Below the pieces are notes generated by a model. It searched no databases. It worked only from the letters and a program-made list of their open reading frames with translations, and was not told the origin of the DNA. This document shows positions 51,196 through 59,637 of a DNA stretch of 64,000 nt, in pieces. Both the position numbers and the translations under genes were made by a program. Numbering within the stretch: position 1 is the first letter of the stretch; each line of letters begins with the position of its first letter. The DNA is from Fluviicola sp. (GTDB lineage Bacteria > Bacteroidota > Bacteroidia > Flavobacteriales_D > Crocinitomicaceae): NCBI RefSeq assembly GCF_039596395.1, contig NZ_JBCNJT010000001.1, positions 558,001 to 622,000 on the forward strand, read 5' to 3'.

Positions 51196-54100
51196 TTAAT
51201 TGTGATCGTACTCGTGCCCTAGTGCGACCACATCAACTTCTTTCAACAGGGCCTTCGCCTTCTTGTTTGAAATTTCGCGTTTGAAAATATCGAAGATTAA
51301 ATACACGCATGGTACCACGATCAGCGTCAGCAACATGGAACTGATCAAACCACCGATCAGTACCCAGGCCAATCCTGCTTTCCATTCGGCTCCTGCACCG
51401 TGTGCAAAGGCAATCGGCATCATACCGAATACCATGGCTAGTGTTGTCATCAGGATCGGACGTAAACGCGCCTGGCCGGCAATGATCAATGCTTCTATCG
51501 TATTGTGACCGTCTGCTTTTTTCTGGTTGGCAAAGTCTACGATCAAAATCGCGTTCTTCGCCACCAACCCGATCAGCATGATCATTCCCAGCATGGAGAA
51601 GATACTGATAGGTTCGGATGCCAATGCCAGTGCCAGTAGCGCCCCGATGATCGCCAACGGAATAGAGAACAAGACAACGAACGGATACACATACGAGTCG
51701 TAAAGCGCAACCATGATCAGGTACACGAAGATGATGGAGGCAAGGATCGCCAGCAATAGGTTTCCGAATGCTTCGGCCATGTTTTTCGCATCTCCTTCAA
51801 AGCTGTAAACCGTGTTTTTAGGAAGCGGATCTTTTTCGATGCGTTTCGCAAATTCGTCTGTTACCTGCTGACTGGATGTCCCCAATACCTGTGAAGTAAC
51901 GGTGATTGAAGGAATACGGCTCATGCGTTCCAGTTTGGAAGGCCCGCTGGCTTTACCGATTTTTGCAAATTGGCTTAGTTTGATCTGCTGCCCTTTATCG
52001 TTGATGAAATAAACATCTTTCACGTCTTCGGTGTTTTTACGGTCAAAATCATCGTAATTCACCAAAATGTCGTAGTCTTTTCCATTTTCAGAATACTTGG
52101 AATTATCGTCTCCGTTGAAGGACATTTGCAGGGTAGAACCAACGGTGTTCATATTCAAGCCCAATTCAGCCATTTTGTCGCGGTCAATGTTTACCGTAAT
52201 TTCCGGGTTCCCGGTTTCAACGGAAACTTTTACTTCGGCTGTACCCTTGATGGATTTCAGGGTTTCCAATACTTTGTTGGCAGCCACATAGTTCGAGTCC
52301 ATGTTGTTTCCGGTCACTGCGATCTGGATCGGAGCGTCGTCCGCGCCTCCCATGATACCAACAGCTGCGGAGTTTACTTTCACATCCGGCAACATGGCTT
52401 CCAAATCCTTTTTCATCAATTGGGCAATGATCGCAGCGGATTGATCGCGCTTCTCCTTGTCGATGATTTTAACCGTCAGCTGCGCCTTGTTATTCGCATT
52501 GCTGGAAGAACCCATGTTCCCGCTGGCTGTTCCCACGCTGGTGAAGACATTCACTACGCGTTTGTCATTGAACAGGTAATCTTCCACACGCTGAACGGTT
52601 GCATTCGTTTGCTGGATCGTTGCATCCTGCGGAAGTTCCAAAGAAATCACGAACTCCCCGCGGTCACCCTGGCTCACGAATTCACCACCGATGTACGGGC
52701 CGAGCATCATCGGGATTAGAATGATTCCGAAGAAAGCTCCTAAGGTAATGTAACGTTTTCTGCGTAGTGCAACCGTCAAAGCACGGCCATAGGAAGTAGT
52801 AATGTTTTTCAGGATGCGCTCAAAAGTCATGACGATGCGTCCGCCCAACGTTTTGTTCGTCAAAACAGTTTCTTTCGCAAAGCGCGAAGCCAAAAGCGGT
52901 GTCAGGGTGAACGATACGAACAGCGACATCAAGGTGGAAATCACGATCACCAGTGAGAATTGGGAAAGTAAGTTGGAAATCAATCCACCGACCATGGTCA
53001 GCGGAAGGAATACCACGACATCCACCAGGGTAATCCCCATTGCGGTGAAACCGATTTCGTTACGGCCTTCCAAAGCTGCTTTCCGGCGTTCTTTCCCCAT
53101 TTCCAGGTGACGGTAAATATTCTCAAGGACAACGATCGAGTCATCGACCAAAATACCTACTACCAGCGAGATCGCAAGTAAAGTCATCAGGTTCAGAGTG
53201 AATCCGAGCAGGTACATTGCAATGAAAACAGAGATCAGCGATGCCGGGATGGAAATCATGATGATAAATGCATTTCGCACACTGTGAAGGAATAACAACA
53301 TCACCAGTGCAACGATGAAAATTGCCAGTCCAAGGTCGGTAACTACCGCGTCTGCTGCTGCAAGTGTAAAGTCGGAAGAGTCGGAAGCAATGTCGAATTT
53401 CAATCCGTCTGCTTTGTATTGTTCTTCCAGTCTTTTGAACTCTTCTTTTACCATTTTACTGATCTTCACCGCGTTTGCATCGGTTTGTTTCATGATCTGA
53501 AGTCCAAGCGAGTTGATCCCGTTGATCCGGTTATATGTTTTGATCTCTTTGGAAGCGTCTGTAATACTAGCCACTTCGTTCAGTCTTACCGGTGAATTCG
53601 TTTTCGGGTCGTTCAAAATCACCAGGTTGTTCAATTCATTCAGATCCTTATATTTTCCGCGCAAACGCACCAAAGCCTGTGTTCCGTCTCCTTTTACCTT
53701 ACCGGTCGGCAATTCCAGGTTGGCGTTGCGGATGGCGTTGGTAACCTGCAGAATGGAAATTCCATAATTCTCACAAGCTTCGCGGTTCACCTGTACTTTA
53801 ATCTCGCGTTCTTCACCACCAACCATGGTGATTTGCGCCATTCCTTCCATTTTAGCAAGGGTAGGAGAGATGTCGTCTTTTACCAGGGAATACAATTCTG
53901 TGGGAGGCATGTCGGCAGTTACACCCACACTCATGATCGGAGCTTCGTCGAAAGAGAATTTTCCAAGCGACGGAGAAAGCACTTCTTCGGGCAATGTAGA
54001 AAGCATTGCGTTGATCTTGCGCTGTGCTTCCTGCAAAGCTTTATCCGGGTCCATGTCATTTTTCAGCATCAGTACCACCATGGAAATTCCTTCCATGGAT

Positions 54101-54348
54101 GTCGACTGCGTATAATCGAGGCCTTCCACGCCGGAGAGTGCATCTTCAATTTTTTTGGTTACCGAATTCTCTACTTCCGAAGGAGATGCTCCCGGGTACT
54201 GCGTTGTAACAGTTACTACAGGAATGGAGAATTTCGGCATCAGTTCGTAATTCAATTTGGAATAGCTGAGGATTCCAAGGAAACCCAGGACCGAGAAGAT
54301 CACAACGATCAACGAGGGTCTCTTTATGGCTAATTCTGTAATAGACAT
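51196..54348 (-). CDS. RND-type efflux transporter, inner-membrane pump
   Basis: The protein is 1050 residues from MSITELAIKRPSLIVVIF (54348), where the family begins; 54393 is rejected. It has two six-helix bundles with large periplasmic loops, GILVDDSIVVLENI (helix 4 with the proton-relay Asp pair) and GLVAKNAILIVDFANQ (helix 10). This is AcrB/CusA-type HAE1 efflux in trimeric form. It is the last gene of the GbsR-TolC-MFP-RND operon and should export hydrophobic compounds. An 80-base imperfect hairpin separates it from the MFP gene. Confidence 0.9.
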   Translation of the reverse strand: MSITELAIKRPSLIVVIFSVLGFLGILSYSKLNYELMPKFSIPVVTVTTQYPGASPSEVENSVTKKIEDALSGVEGLDYTQSTSMEGISMVVLMLKNDMDPDKALQEAQRKINAMLSTLPEEVLSPSLGKFSFDEAPIMSVGVTADMPPTELYSLVKDDISPTLAKMEGMAQITMVGGEEREIKVQVNREACENYGISILQVTNAIRNANLELPTGKVKGDGTQALVRLRGKYKDLNELNNLVILNDPKTNSPVRLNEVASITDASKEIKTYNRINGINSLGLQIMKQTDANAVKISKMVKEEFKRLEEQYKADGLKFDIASDSSDFTLAAADAVVTDLGLAIFIVALVMLLFLHSVRNAFIIMISIPASLISVFIAMYLLGFTLNLMTLLAISLVVGILVDDSIVVLENIYRHLEMGKERRKAALEGRNEIGFTAMGITLVDVVVFLPLTMVGGLISNLLSQFSLVIVISTLMSLFVSFTLTPLLASRFAKETVLTNKTLGGRIVMTFERILKNITTSYGRALTVALRRKRYITLGAFFGIILIPMMLGPYIGGEFVSQGDRGEFVISLELPQDATIQQTNATVQRVEDYLFNDKRVVNVFTSVGTASGNMGSSSNANNKAQLTVKIIDKEKRDQSAAIIAQLMKKDLEAMLPDVKVNSAAVGIMGGADDAPIQIAVTGNNMDSNYVAANKVLETLKSIKGTAEVKVSVETGNPEITVNIDRDKMAELGLNMNTVGSTLQMSFNGDDNSKYSENGKDYDILVNYDDFDRKNTEDVKDVYFINDKGQQIKLSQFAKIGKASGPSKLERMSRIPSITVTSQVLGTSSQQVTDEFAKRIEKDPLPKNTVYSFEGDAKNMAEAFGNLLLAILASIIFVYLIMVALYDSYVYPFVVLFSIPLAIIGALLALALASEPISIFSMLGMIMLIGLVAKNAILIVDFANQKKADGHNTIEALIIAGQARLRPILMTTLAMVFGMMPIAFAHGAGAEWKAGLAWVLIGGLISSMLLTLIVVPCVYLIFDIFKREISNKKAKALLKEVDVVALGHEYDHN

Positions 54349-54383
54349 ATTTCTTAATTTTAGTTCTTTAAAAAACTGCGTAT

Positions 54384-54464
54384 TAATTATCAATGAAGGA
54401 ATTATGAATTATCAAGATTGAGCTATTCGGCTTGATAATTCTAACTATTCATAATTGATAATTA
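54384..54464 (-). repeat. Nested intercistronic inverted repeat between MFP and RND genes
   Basis: Arms TAATTATCAAT/ATTGATAATTA (54384-54394 with 54454-54464), AATTATGAAT/ATTCATAATT (54400-54409 with 54447-54456) and AATTATCAAG/CTTGATAATT (54407-54416 with 54431-54440) form a nested AT-rich hairpin. It may tune the relative expression of the two pump parts. Confidence 0.55.
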
Positions 54465-55586
54465 TCACTTGATGATCTTCACTTTAGACCCGTTGTCGAT
54501 GTTCAGCTGACCTGTTTTCACCACCTTCATTCCCGGTGTCAAACCGGAAACGATTTCGATCTTGTCATCGTCTACCGCACCGATTTCGATTTTAGTCAAT
54601 TGTGCTTTACCATCTTTGATCACGAATACTTTCGGGTCTTTGATACTTCCTGCCAGACATTTCAGCGGAATGGTCAAAGCTTCTTTCGTACCACCGAAGG
54701 TAAACTTCACTTTCCCGGTCATTCCTGACTTCAAAGGTGTTTTTGCCGGGTTGATGAAGCGGATTTCCGTATCAAATTTCTTGGAACCATCAGCCTGTGG
54801 TGAAACAGATGCTACTTTTCCCGGAATGGAAATCGTGTTGTACAGATCCGGAACAATGTTTACCGATTGCCCTGCTTTTACGCGTACTACCTGTGCATCC
54901 AGCAATTTCACGCTCATTTTCAACGATTTGATATCCACGATGTCGGCGATAGCTGTTCCTGGTGCCAGGTAACTTCCTTTTTCTATCGCAACGTTGGAAA
55001 CAACTCCTGAGATCGGAGAAACAATGGTTGTCAGTTTTAAGCTGTGCTGCAGGGTTTTCACTTTTGCGTCAGCCGTGTTTACTTCCATACGCTTATCTTC
55101 TACCTGCTGTTTGTTCACAGCTCCGCTTGTAACCATGCGTTCGTATTTCTCCAGGTCCAGTTTTGCTTTGTCCAGAGTTGTTTTCGCTAAAGCAAGGTCG
55201 ATACGGATCTGCTCGTTGTCCAGTGTTGCGATCACTTTTCCGGCTGTTACATTGTCACCGTTCTCAATATTGAGTGTTCTCACGCGTCCGGAAGTTTCCG
55301 AAACGAAGCTCAATTGATGGTCGGGGATAAAATTTCCGTTCAGTTCGAAATCCTGGGAAACGGTTTCCATTTTCGGTTCGGCAACTGTTACCGGGAAAAT
55401 GGTCATTTTTTTCTCGGTAATAGCAGCATTGGCGTCCATTTTCTTTTTGTTGCTTCCCAATTTGGCTACAATCACCACCAGGATCACAATCCCGATCAGG
55501 ATAGGTAAAATGATGCGTCTGAATACTCCTTTCTTTTTTGGCTGTTGGCCGTTCGTTTTATGTTCTTGATTTTCCATGTCTTTCAT
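54465..55586 (-). CDS. RND periplasmic adaptor (membrane fusion protein)
   Basis: This 373-residue protein has one N-terminal membrane helix (IILPILIGIVILVVIVAKLG), then the HlyD/AcrA order. A barrel-sandwich lipoyl half (NGDNVTAGKVIATLDNEQI), a coiled-coil hairpin (DLALAKTTLDKAKLDLEKYERM) and a second lipoyl half (SPISGVVSNVAIEKGSYLAPG) are followed by a membrane-proximal domain. It should bridge the RND pump and the TolC-like channel. An alternative ATG at 55577 (MENQEHKT) is equally possible. Confidence 0.87.
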   Translation of the reverse strand: MKDMENQEHKTNGQQPKKKGVFRRIILPILIGIVILVVIVAKLGSNKKKMDANAAITEKKMTIFPVTVAEPKMETVSQDFELNGNFIPDHQLSFVSETSGRVRTLNIENGDNVTAGKVIATLDNEQIRIDLALAKTTLDKAKLDLEKYERMVTSGAVNKQQVEDKRMEVNTADAKVKTLQHSLKLTTIVSPISGVVSNVAIEKGSYLAPGTAIADIVDIKSLKMSVKLLDAQVVRVKAGQSVNIVPDLYNTISIPGKVASVSPQADGSKKFDTEIRFINPAKTPLKSGMTGKVKFTFGGTKEALTIPLKCLAGSIKDPKVFVIKDGKAQLTKIEIGAVDDDKIEIVSGLTPGMKVVKTGQLNIDNGSKVKIIK

Positions 55587-55690
55587 TATTTATGATTTCA
55601 AATGTTTCAATATTCCCCATGTTCAAATTGAACTTTTTAAACCCTTTTGAACCTTCGAAGCTCGCAGAGCGAAGAAGATTTGAACTCTGA

Positions 55691-57040
55691 TTAATTTAAT
55701 GTTCTGATATTTCCTGTTGATTTGATCAGGTCAAGTTCGCCCAATTTCACCTGTACCAATGCTTTCAAATAGTTTGTCTGGGCCTCTCTCAGGGATGTTT
55801 CTGCATTCACCAGTTCGGTGATCGTTACAATTCCTCCGACAAACTGCGCCATCGTGATGTTATATACTTTTTGCGCCAGTTCAATGTTTTGCTGCTGGCT
55901 GATCAATGCTGCCTGATTGGCTTTTAAAGTATTGTTGGCGTTTTCGCGCTGCATTTTCAGTTTCTCTGTCAGGTATTCTTCTTCCAGTACCGATTCTTCC
56001 AGCTGGATTTTGGTTTGCTTCACGCGGGAGTTTTTAGCAAGCCCGTCGAAGATTGGAATGGACAGGTTCAAACCTACGTAAGAAGTCGGGAACCATTCTG
56101 CATTCTTACTGAACATGCGCAGGTCGTTTTGCATATTTTGCACCGAAGACTGGAAGCTCAGGGAAAGCGACGGCAAATAACCTGCCCGGATCTGCTGCAG
56201 TGTTACCGAATAAATTTCACGTTGTGCCTGGATCAGTTCCAAATCGGTCGTATACAAAGATTTGGTGTCAATGATTGCAGCCGGCTGTTCGTTCATATCA
56301 ATGGAAGTCACCTCAATGGATGCGTCAAGCGGCATTCCCATATAATACTTCAGCAATAATAATTGTTGTTCATAATTGGTGGTGCTTGTGACCAATTCGG
56401 TTTGAAGATTGGTTTTATTAACCGTCAGTTTATCCAGGTCTAATTGCTTTGCTGCGTCGTTCTCAAATTGGATTTGAGTGATCTTGAATAAGGAATCGAT
56501 CTGCGCCAGGTTTGATTCCACCAATTTACGTTGTGTAAATGAAATCTGGGTAGAATAATAAGCAGTTGCGATGTCATAAATCAACTGTTCTTCTGTCTTT
56601 TTAGCATTGATTTCTGAAACTTTGATGTTTTCTTTCGTCAATTTCATTCCATAGATCAGCGACTGATTGTAGATCACCTGTTTTGCGTCCACTCCGAGAC
56701 TTGTATTGTACTTGGTACCGAATTGTACCGGTACTTGCGTTCCGGGCTGACCGATCAGTTCACCGGGTAAGATCGAAGTTTGCAGTTTCAGGTTGTCCTG
56801 GAACGAAATGGTACCATTCACCTGCGGCAAATATTCGGAACGTGTTTCCGCTCTCTTTTCATCTGCGCGCTCGATCTCTAATTTCGATTTCAGCACCCCT
56901 TTGTTCTTCGTCAGGCCATACTGAACGCATTGCTGCAGCGTCATCGGGCCCGATTGTGCCCTGGCAAAGCTCATGCTACCGGCCAAAAGGACAAGCAGCA
57001 TCAGTAAGCTCAGGCGACGGTTGTGTGTGTTCTCCTTCAT
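55691..57040 (-). CDS. TolC-family outer-membrane efflux protein
   Basis: The protein is 449 residues from MKENTHNRRLSLLML (57040) with a signal peptide cleaved near ARAQ. It shows the OEP double helical repeat (TLQQCVQYGLTKNKGVLKSKLEIE and YSVTLQQIRAGYLPSLSLSFQSS). It forms the outer-membrane channel of the RND system. The start is a few bases after the GbsR stop, so the two are transcribed together. The upstream frame to 57115 is the complement of the regulator's end and is not used. Confidence 0.87.
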   Translation of the reverse strand: MKENTHNRRLSLLMLLVLLAGSMSFARAQSGPMTLQQCVQYGLTKNKGVLKSKLEIERADEKRAETRSEYLPQVNGTISFQDNLKLQTSILPGELIGQPGTQVPVQFGTKYNTSLGVDAKQVIYNQSLIYGMKLTKENIKVSEINAKKTEEQLIYDIATAYYSTQISFTQRKLVESNLAQIDSLFKITQIQFENDAAKQLDLDKLTVNKTNLQTELVTSTTNYEQQLLLLKYYMGMPLDASIEVTSIDMNEQPAAIIDTKSLYTTDLELIQAQREIYSVTLQQIRAGYLPSLSLSFQSSVQNMQNDLRMFSKNAEWFPTSYVGLNLSIPIFDGLAKNSRVKQTKIQLEESVLEEEYLTEKLKMQRENANNTLKANQAALISQQQNIELAQKVYNITMAQFVGGIVTITELVNAETSLREAQTNYLKALVQVKLGELDLIKSTGNIRTLN

Positions 57041-57041
57041 A

Positions 57042-57536
57042 CTAGTTGTTGTTATTGTTATTATTGGATGTTTTACGATTGCACCATTCCATGTAAAGTC
57101 TTGGAAATTCGACACTCATATATTCTATAAATTCAATGAATTCAGCCATTTGTTGATTGAATTCGGGTGTTTCGGGCGTACGCTGCGCCAATGCTTCCTT
57201 CATGATCTTGATTACTTCGAAGAACTTTTGGAAGTTTTCCGTAAATCCTTCCTGCCAGCGGATAATGTTGCTGGAGAAATACCGTTTACGATCGCCCGGC
57301 TTTGTTCTGTAAACTACACGTTGAGTAGTCTGGAGCATATTCAAAGCAGAGCTGGTAGTGCTTTTACTGATTCCGAGCAGTTCGCGAATCTGATCGAAAG
57401 TGAGTTCCGGCTCATCGCAAACAACTAAAAGTGACATGATACGACCTTCCATCGGCGGAATTCCATGGTGTTCATAAAACACACCCATTCTTTCGATGAG
57501 TTCCCGTTGTTCCGGAGTTAATTGAACGTTTGCCAT
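57042..57536 (-). CDS. GbsR/MarR-family transcriptional regulator
   Basis: This 164-residue winged-HTH protein includes FDQIRELLGISKSTTSSALNMLQ as recognition helix and KRYFSSNIIRWQEGFTENFQKFFEV. It belongs to the GbsR/MarR group that often precedes RND operons in Bacteroidota. The C-terminus is RKTSNNNNNNN, encoded by an (AAC/AAT) tract. A 12-bp-arm inverted repeat at 57600-57633 overlaps its promoter, so it very likely represses its own operon and responds to an efflux substrate. Confidence 0.85.
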   Translation of the reverse strand: MANVQLTPEQRELIERMGVFYEHHGIPPMEGRIMSLLVVCDEPELTFDQIRELLGISKSTTSSALNMLQTTQRVVYRTKPGDRKRYFSSNIIRWQEGFTENFQKFFEVIKIMKEALAQRTPETPEFNQQMAEFIEFIEYMSVEFPRLYMEWCNRKTSNNNNNNN

Positions 57537-57586
57537 ATTCTTTATTCGTTTAATCCGGAGAAAACAGACCCCGGAAAAGTGTTCCG

Positions 57587-57633
57587 CAAAGTTAGATGGT
57601 TTTTTTAGTTCTGAAAATACCGAACTAAAAAAA
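57587..57633 (-). promoter_or_regulatory. Efflux operon promoter with perfect operator
   Basis: The -7 element TAACTTTG (minus strand, plus bases 57587-57594) is preceded upstream by a perfect inverted repeat: TTTTTTTAGTTC (57600-57611), ten bases, GAACTAAAAAAA (57622-57633). Its centre-to-centre distance is 22 bp, two helical turns. This is the likely GbsR operator. Confidence 0.78.
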
Positions 57634-57881
57634 CTGTGACTTTTAACATTTGTTTGCGAACCAAAATTAGTGCGTCACTTTCGGACAGGGAACAGGAAAT
57701 CGGTGAGTGGTAGAGGAGAATCGGTATGCGGATAAAAAGCGGGTGCTTTCGACGGTATTTGAAAAAAATAAGCTGGCAATGAAAAATTTAATGAGCTGTT
57801 AAAATCTGAATCCGTTTTTTGTTCGTATGTAGTCCATCTCTGATTCCATTTAGGAGATAATAGACTATTTACTAATTAATT
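57634..57881. other. Intergenic region before DUF4331 genes
   Basis: No open frame or hairpin of note. The promoter of the DUF4331 gene is not clear; ATCTCTG near 57836 and an AT-rich stretch are the only candidates. Confidence 0.45.
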
Positions 57882-59609
57882 ATGAAAAGGATGAAAAAAA
57901 TCTTATTCTCGTTTTTCTTAGCAGGAAGTATGGCTTCGCTAAGTTACGGTTCGAGTCACAGAGAAGCACCTTTGATTGCGAATGACCCATTGGCGGACAA
58001 TACCGATGTGTATGCATTCAAAAGCCCGGATGATCCGAATTCAATTACTATTATTGCCAACTACATTCCGACCGAATTCCGAAATGGCGGCCCGAACTAC
58101 TACAGTTTCGGTGAGAACATTCGTTATGAGATCCATGTAGACAATGATGCGTCGACACCAGGAGATGATATTACGTATCGTTTTACCTTCTCCAAAGTGA
58201 ACCAGGATCCGACGACATTCTTTGACATTCGTTTGGGTCAGGAAAATGCAAAAACCACCTACATGATCGAAAAGAGTACGGATGGCGGAGCAACATTCAC
58301 CACTTTTATGACCGGTTTGACCGTACCGCCTCCAAATATTGGTGAGCGTTCCATCGGAAATGCACCTGTGGGATTGGGTGCAGCGAACTACGACGCACTT
58401 ATCGCCAGTTCCATTTACGCAACTCCTGAGGGTGGGCAAGTATTTTGCGGGCCTTCCGACGATCCGTTCTTTGTAGACCTGGGCGGTATTTTTGATTTGG
58501 GAGATGCTCCTCGTCAGAACAACGGTGGTGTTGTCCGCGATGGTCTTGCAAAATTCAACACGCATTCCATTGTCATGAAGATCCCGGTATCTGTGCTACA
58601 GAAAGACGGTTTGGGAGTTTCATCGGCTTCCAATATTTTGGACCCGAATTTTGTGATCGGTGTTTGGGCTTCTGCAAGCCGCCAAACTACCCGCACATTG
58701 ACAGCAGGTAACCAGGGATACACAGGAAGCTGGGTTCAGGTTTCCCGTTTGGGAATGCCTTTGACAAATGAGGCTGTGATTCCGGTAGGGAAAAAAGATT
58801 ACTGGAATTCATTGACTCCATACCAGGAATTGGCGGAGACCACTTTGGATGAGTATTTCTACAACCCGGAGTTGGCCTTGTACATGGATGACAGTTTATT
58901 TGGTGGTGCAGTTCCTGCATTTGCCGGGTTACGCATCCAGCGCAATTCCTTGCAGTCGTTTGACTTCGGTAACGGACAGGACGGTTTATGGCCTTTGAAA
59001 GGTTCGGCTGCAGTTGCCGGAACGGCATTGGATGATGCAGTGTTCGGAACGTTGTTGTTACCTGCAGCAGGAAAACCACGATCTGTGGATTTATGGCCGA
59101 TCTTCCACACCGGAGTTCCGAACATGGCTCCTTATCAATTGGCAACAGGAAAAAATGGAAACCCTTTAGCTGCCGGAAAACCGTTCATCAGTAACTTCTT
59201 GCCAAATGGAGGTGATATGTTGCGTTTGAATATGGCTGTACCTGCAACTCCGAGAAACAGTGCTTCATTCAGTTCATTGGGATTGGTTCAGGCAGCAGTG
59301 CTTGGATTAACAGATCCGACTTACAATGCTACAACTGCTATTCAATTCATCCCGAATATGGATGGATTCCCGAATGGACGTCGTTTGGAGGATGATGTTA
59401 CACGCATTGAATTGCAAGCGGTAAGTGGAGTGGTACTGGCTGCAATCGGATTGTGGTATGACGATTACAATGCTTCGTCATCAGCGCAGTCTCCGGTTAC
59501 GAATTTATTGGTGAATGTCCTGAACTATTCCACCGGAGTAGAGCAAAATGATGTGGCATTTAAAACTTCATTCCCTTATGTAGCTTCTCCATGGGCCGGG
59601 AAAGACTAA
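57882..59609 (+). CDS. DUF4331 protein (first of a tandem pair)
   Basis: This 575-residue protein has a signal (MKKILFSFFLAGSMASLSYG) followed by the DUF4331 start SSHREAPLIANDPLADNTDVYAFKSPDDPNS and many beta strands. The blocks FCGPSDDPFFVDLGGIFDLG and PNGRRLEDDVTRIELQAV are shared with the next gene. Members are secreted or periplasmic and of unknown function, often near TonB receptors. The C-terminus (AGKD) lacks the T9SS domain present in its neighbour. Confidence 0.85.
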   Translation: MKRMKKILFSFFLAGSMASLSYGSSHREAPLIANDPLADNTDVYAFKSPDDPNSITIIANYIPTEFRNGGPNYYSFGENIRYEIHVDNDASTPGDDITYRFTFSKVNQDPTTFFDIRLGQENAKTTYMIEKSTDGGATFTTFMTGLTVPPPNIGERSIGNAPVGLGAANYDALIASSIYATPEGGQVFCGPSDDPFFVDLGGIFDLGDAPRQNNGGVVRDGLAKFNTHSIVMKIPVSVLQKDGLGVSSASNILDPNFVIGVWASASRQTTRTLTAGNQGYTGSWVQVSRLGMPLTNEAVIPVGKKDYWNSLTPYQELAETTLDEYFYNPELALYMDDSLFGGAVPAFAGLRIQRNSLQSFDFGNGQDGLWPLKGSAAVAGTALDDAVFGTLLLPAAGKPRSVDLWPIFHTGVPNMAPYQLATGKNGNPLAAGKPFISNFLPNGGDMLRLNMAVPATPRNSASFSSLGLVQAAVLGLTDPTYNATTAIQFIPNMDGFPNGRRLEDDVTRIELQAVSGVVLAAIGLWYDDYNASSSAQSPVTNLLVNVLNYSTGVEQNDVAFKTSFPYVASPWAGKD

Positions 59610-59637
59610 ACCGAAGTTTCACATAAAATTTTAAAAG

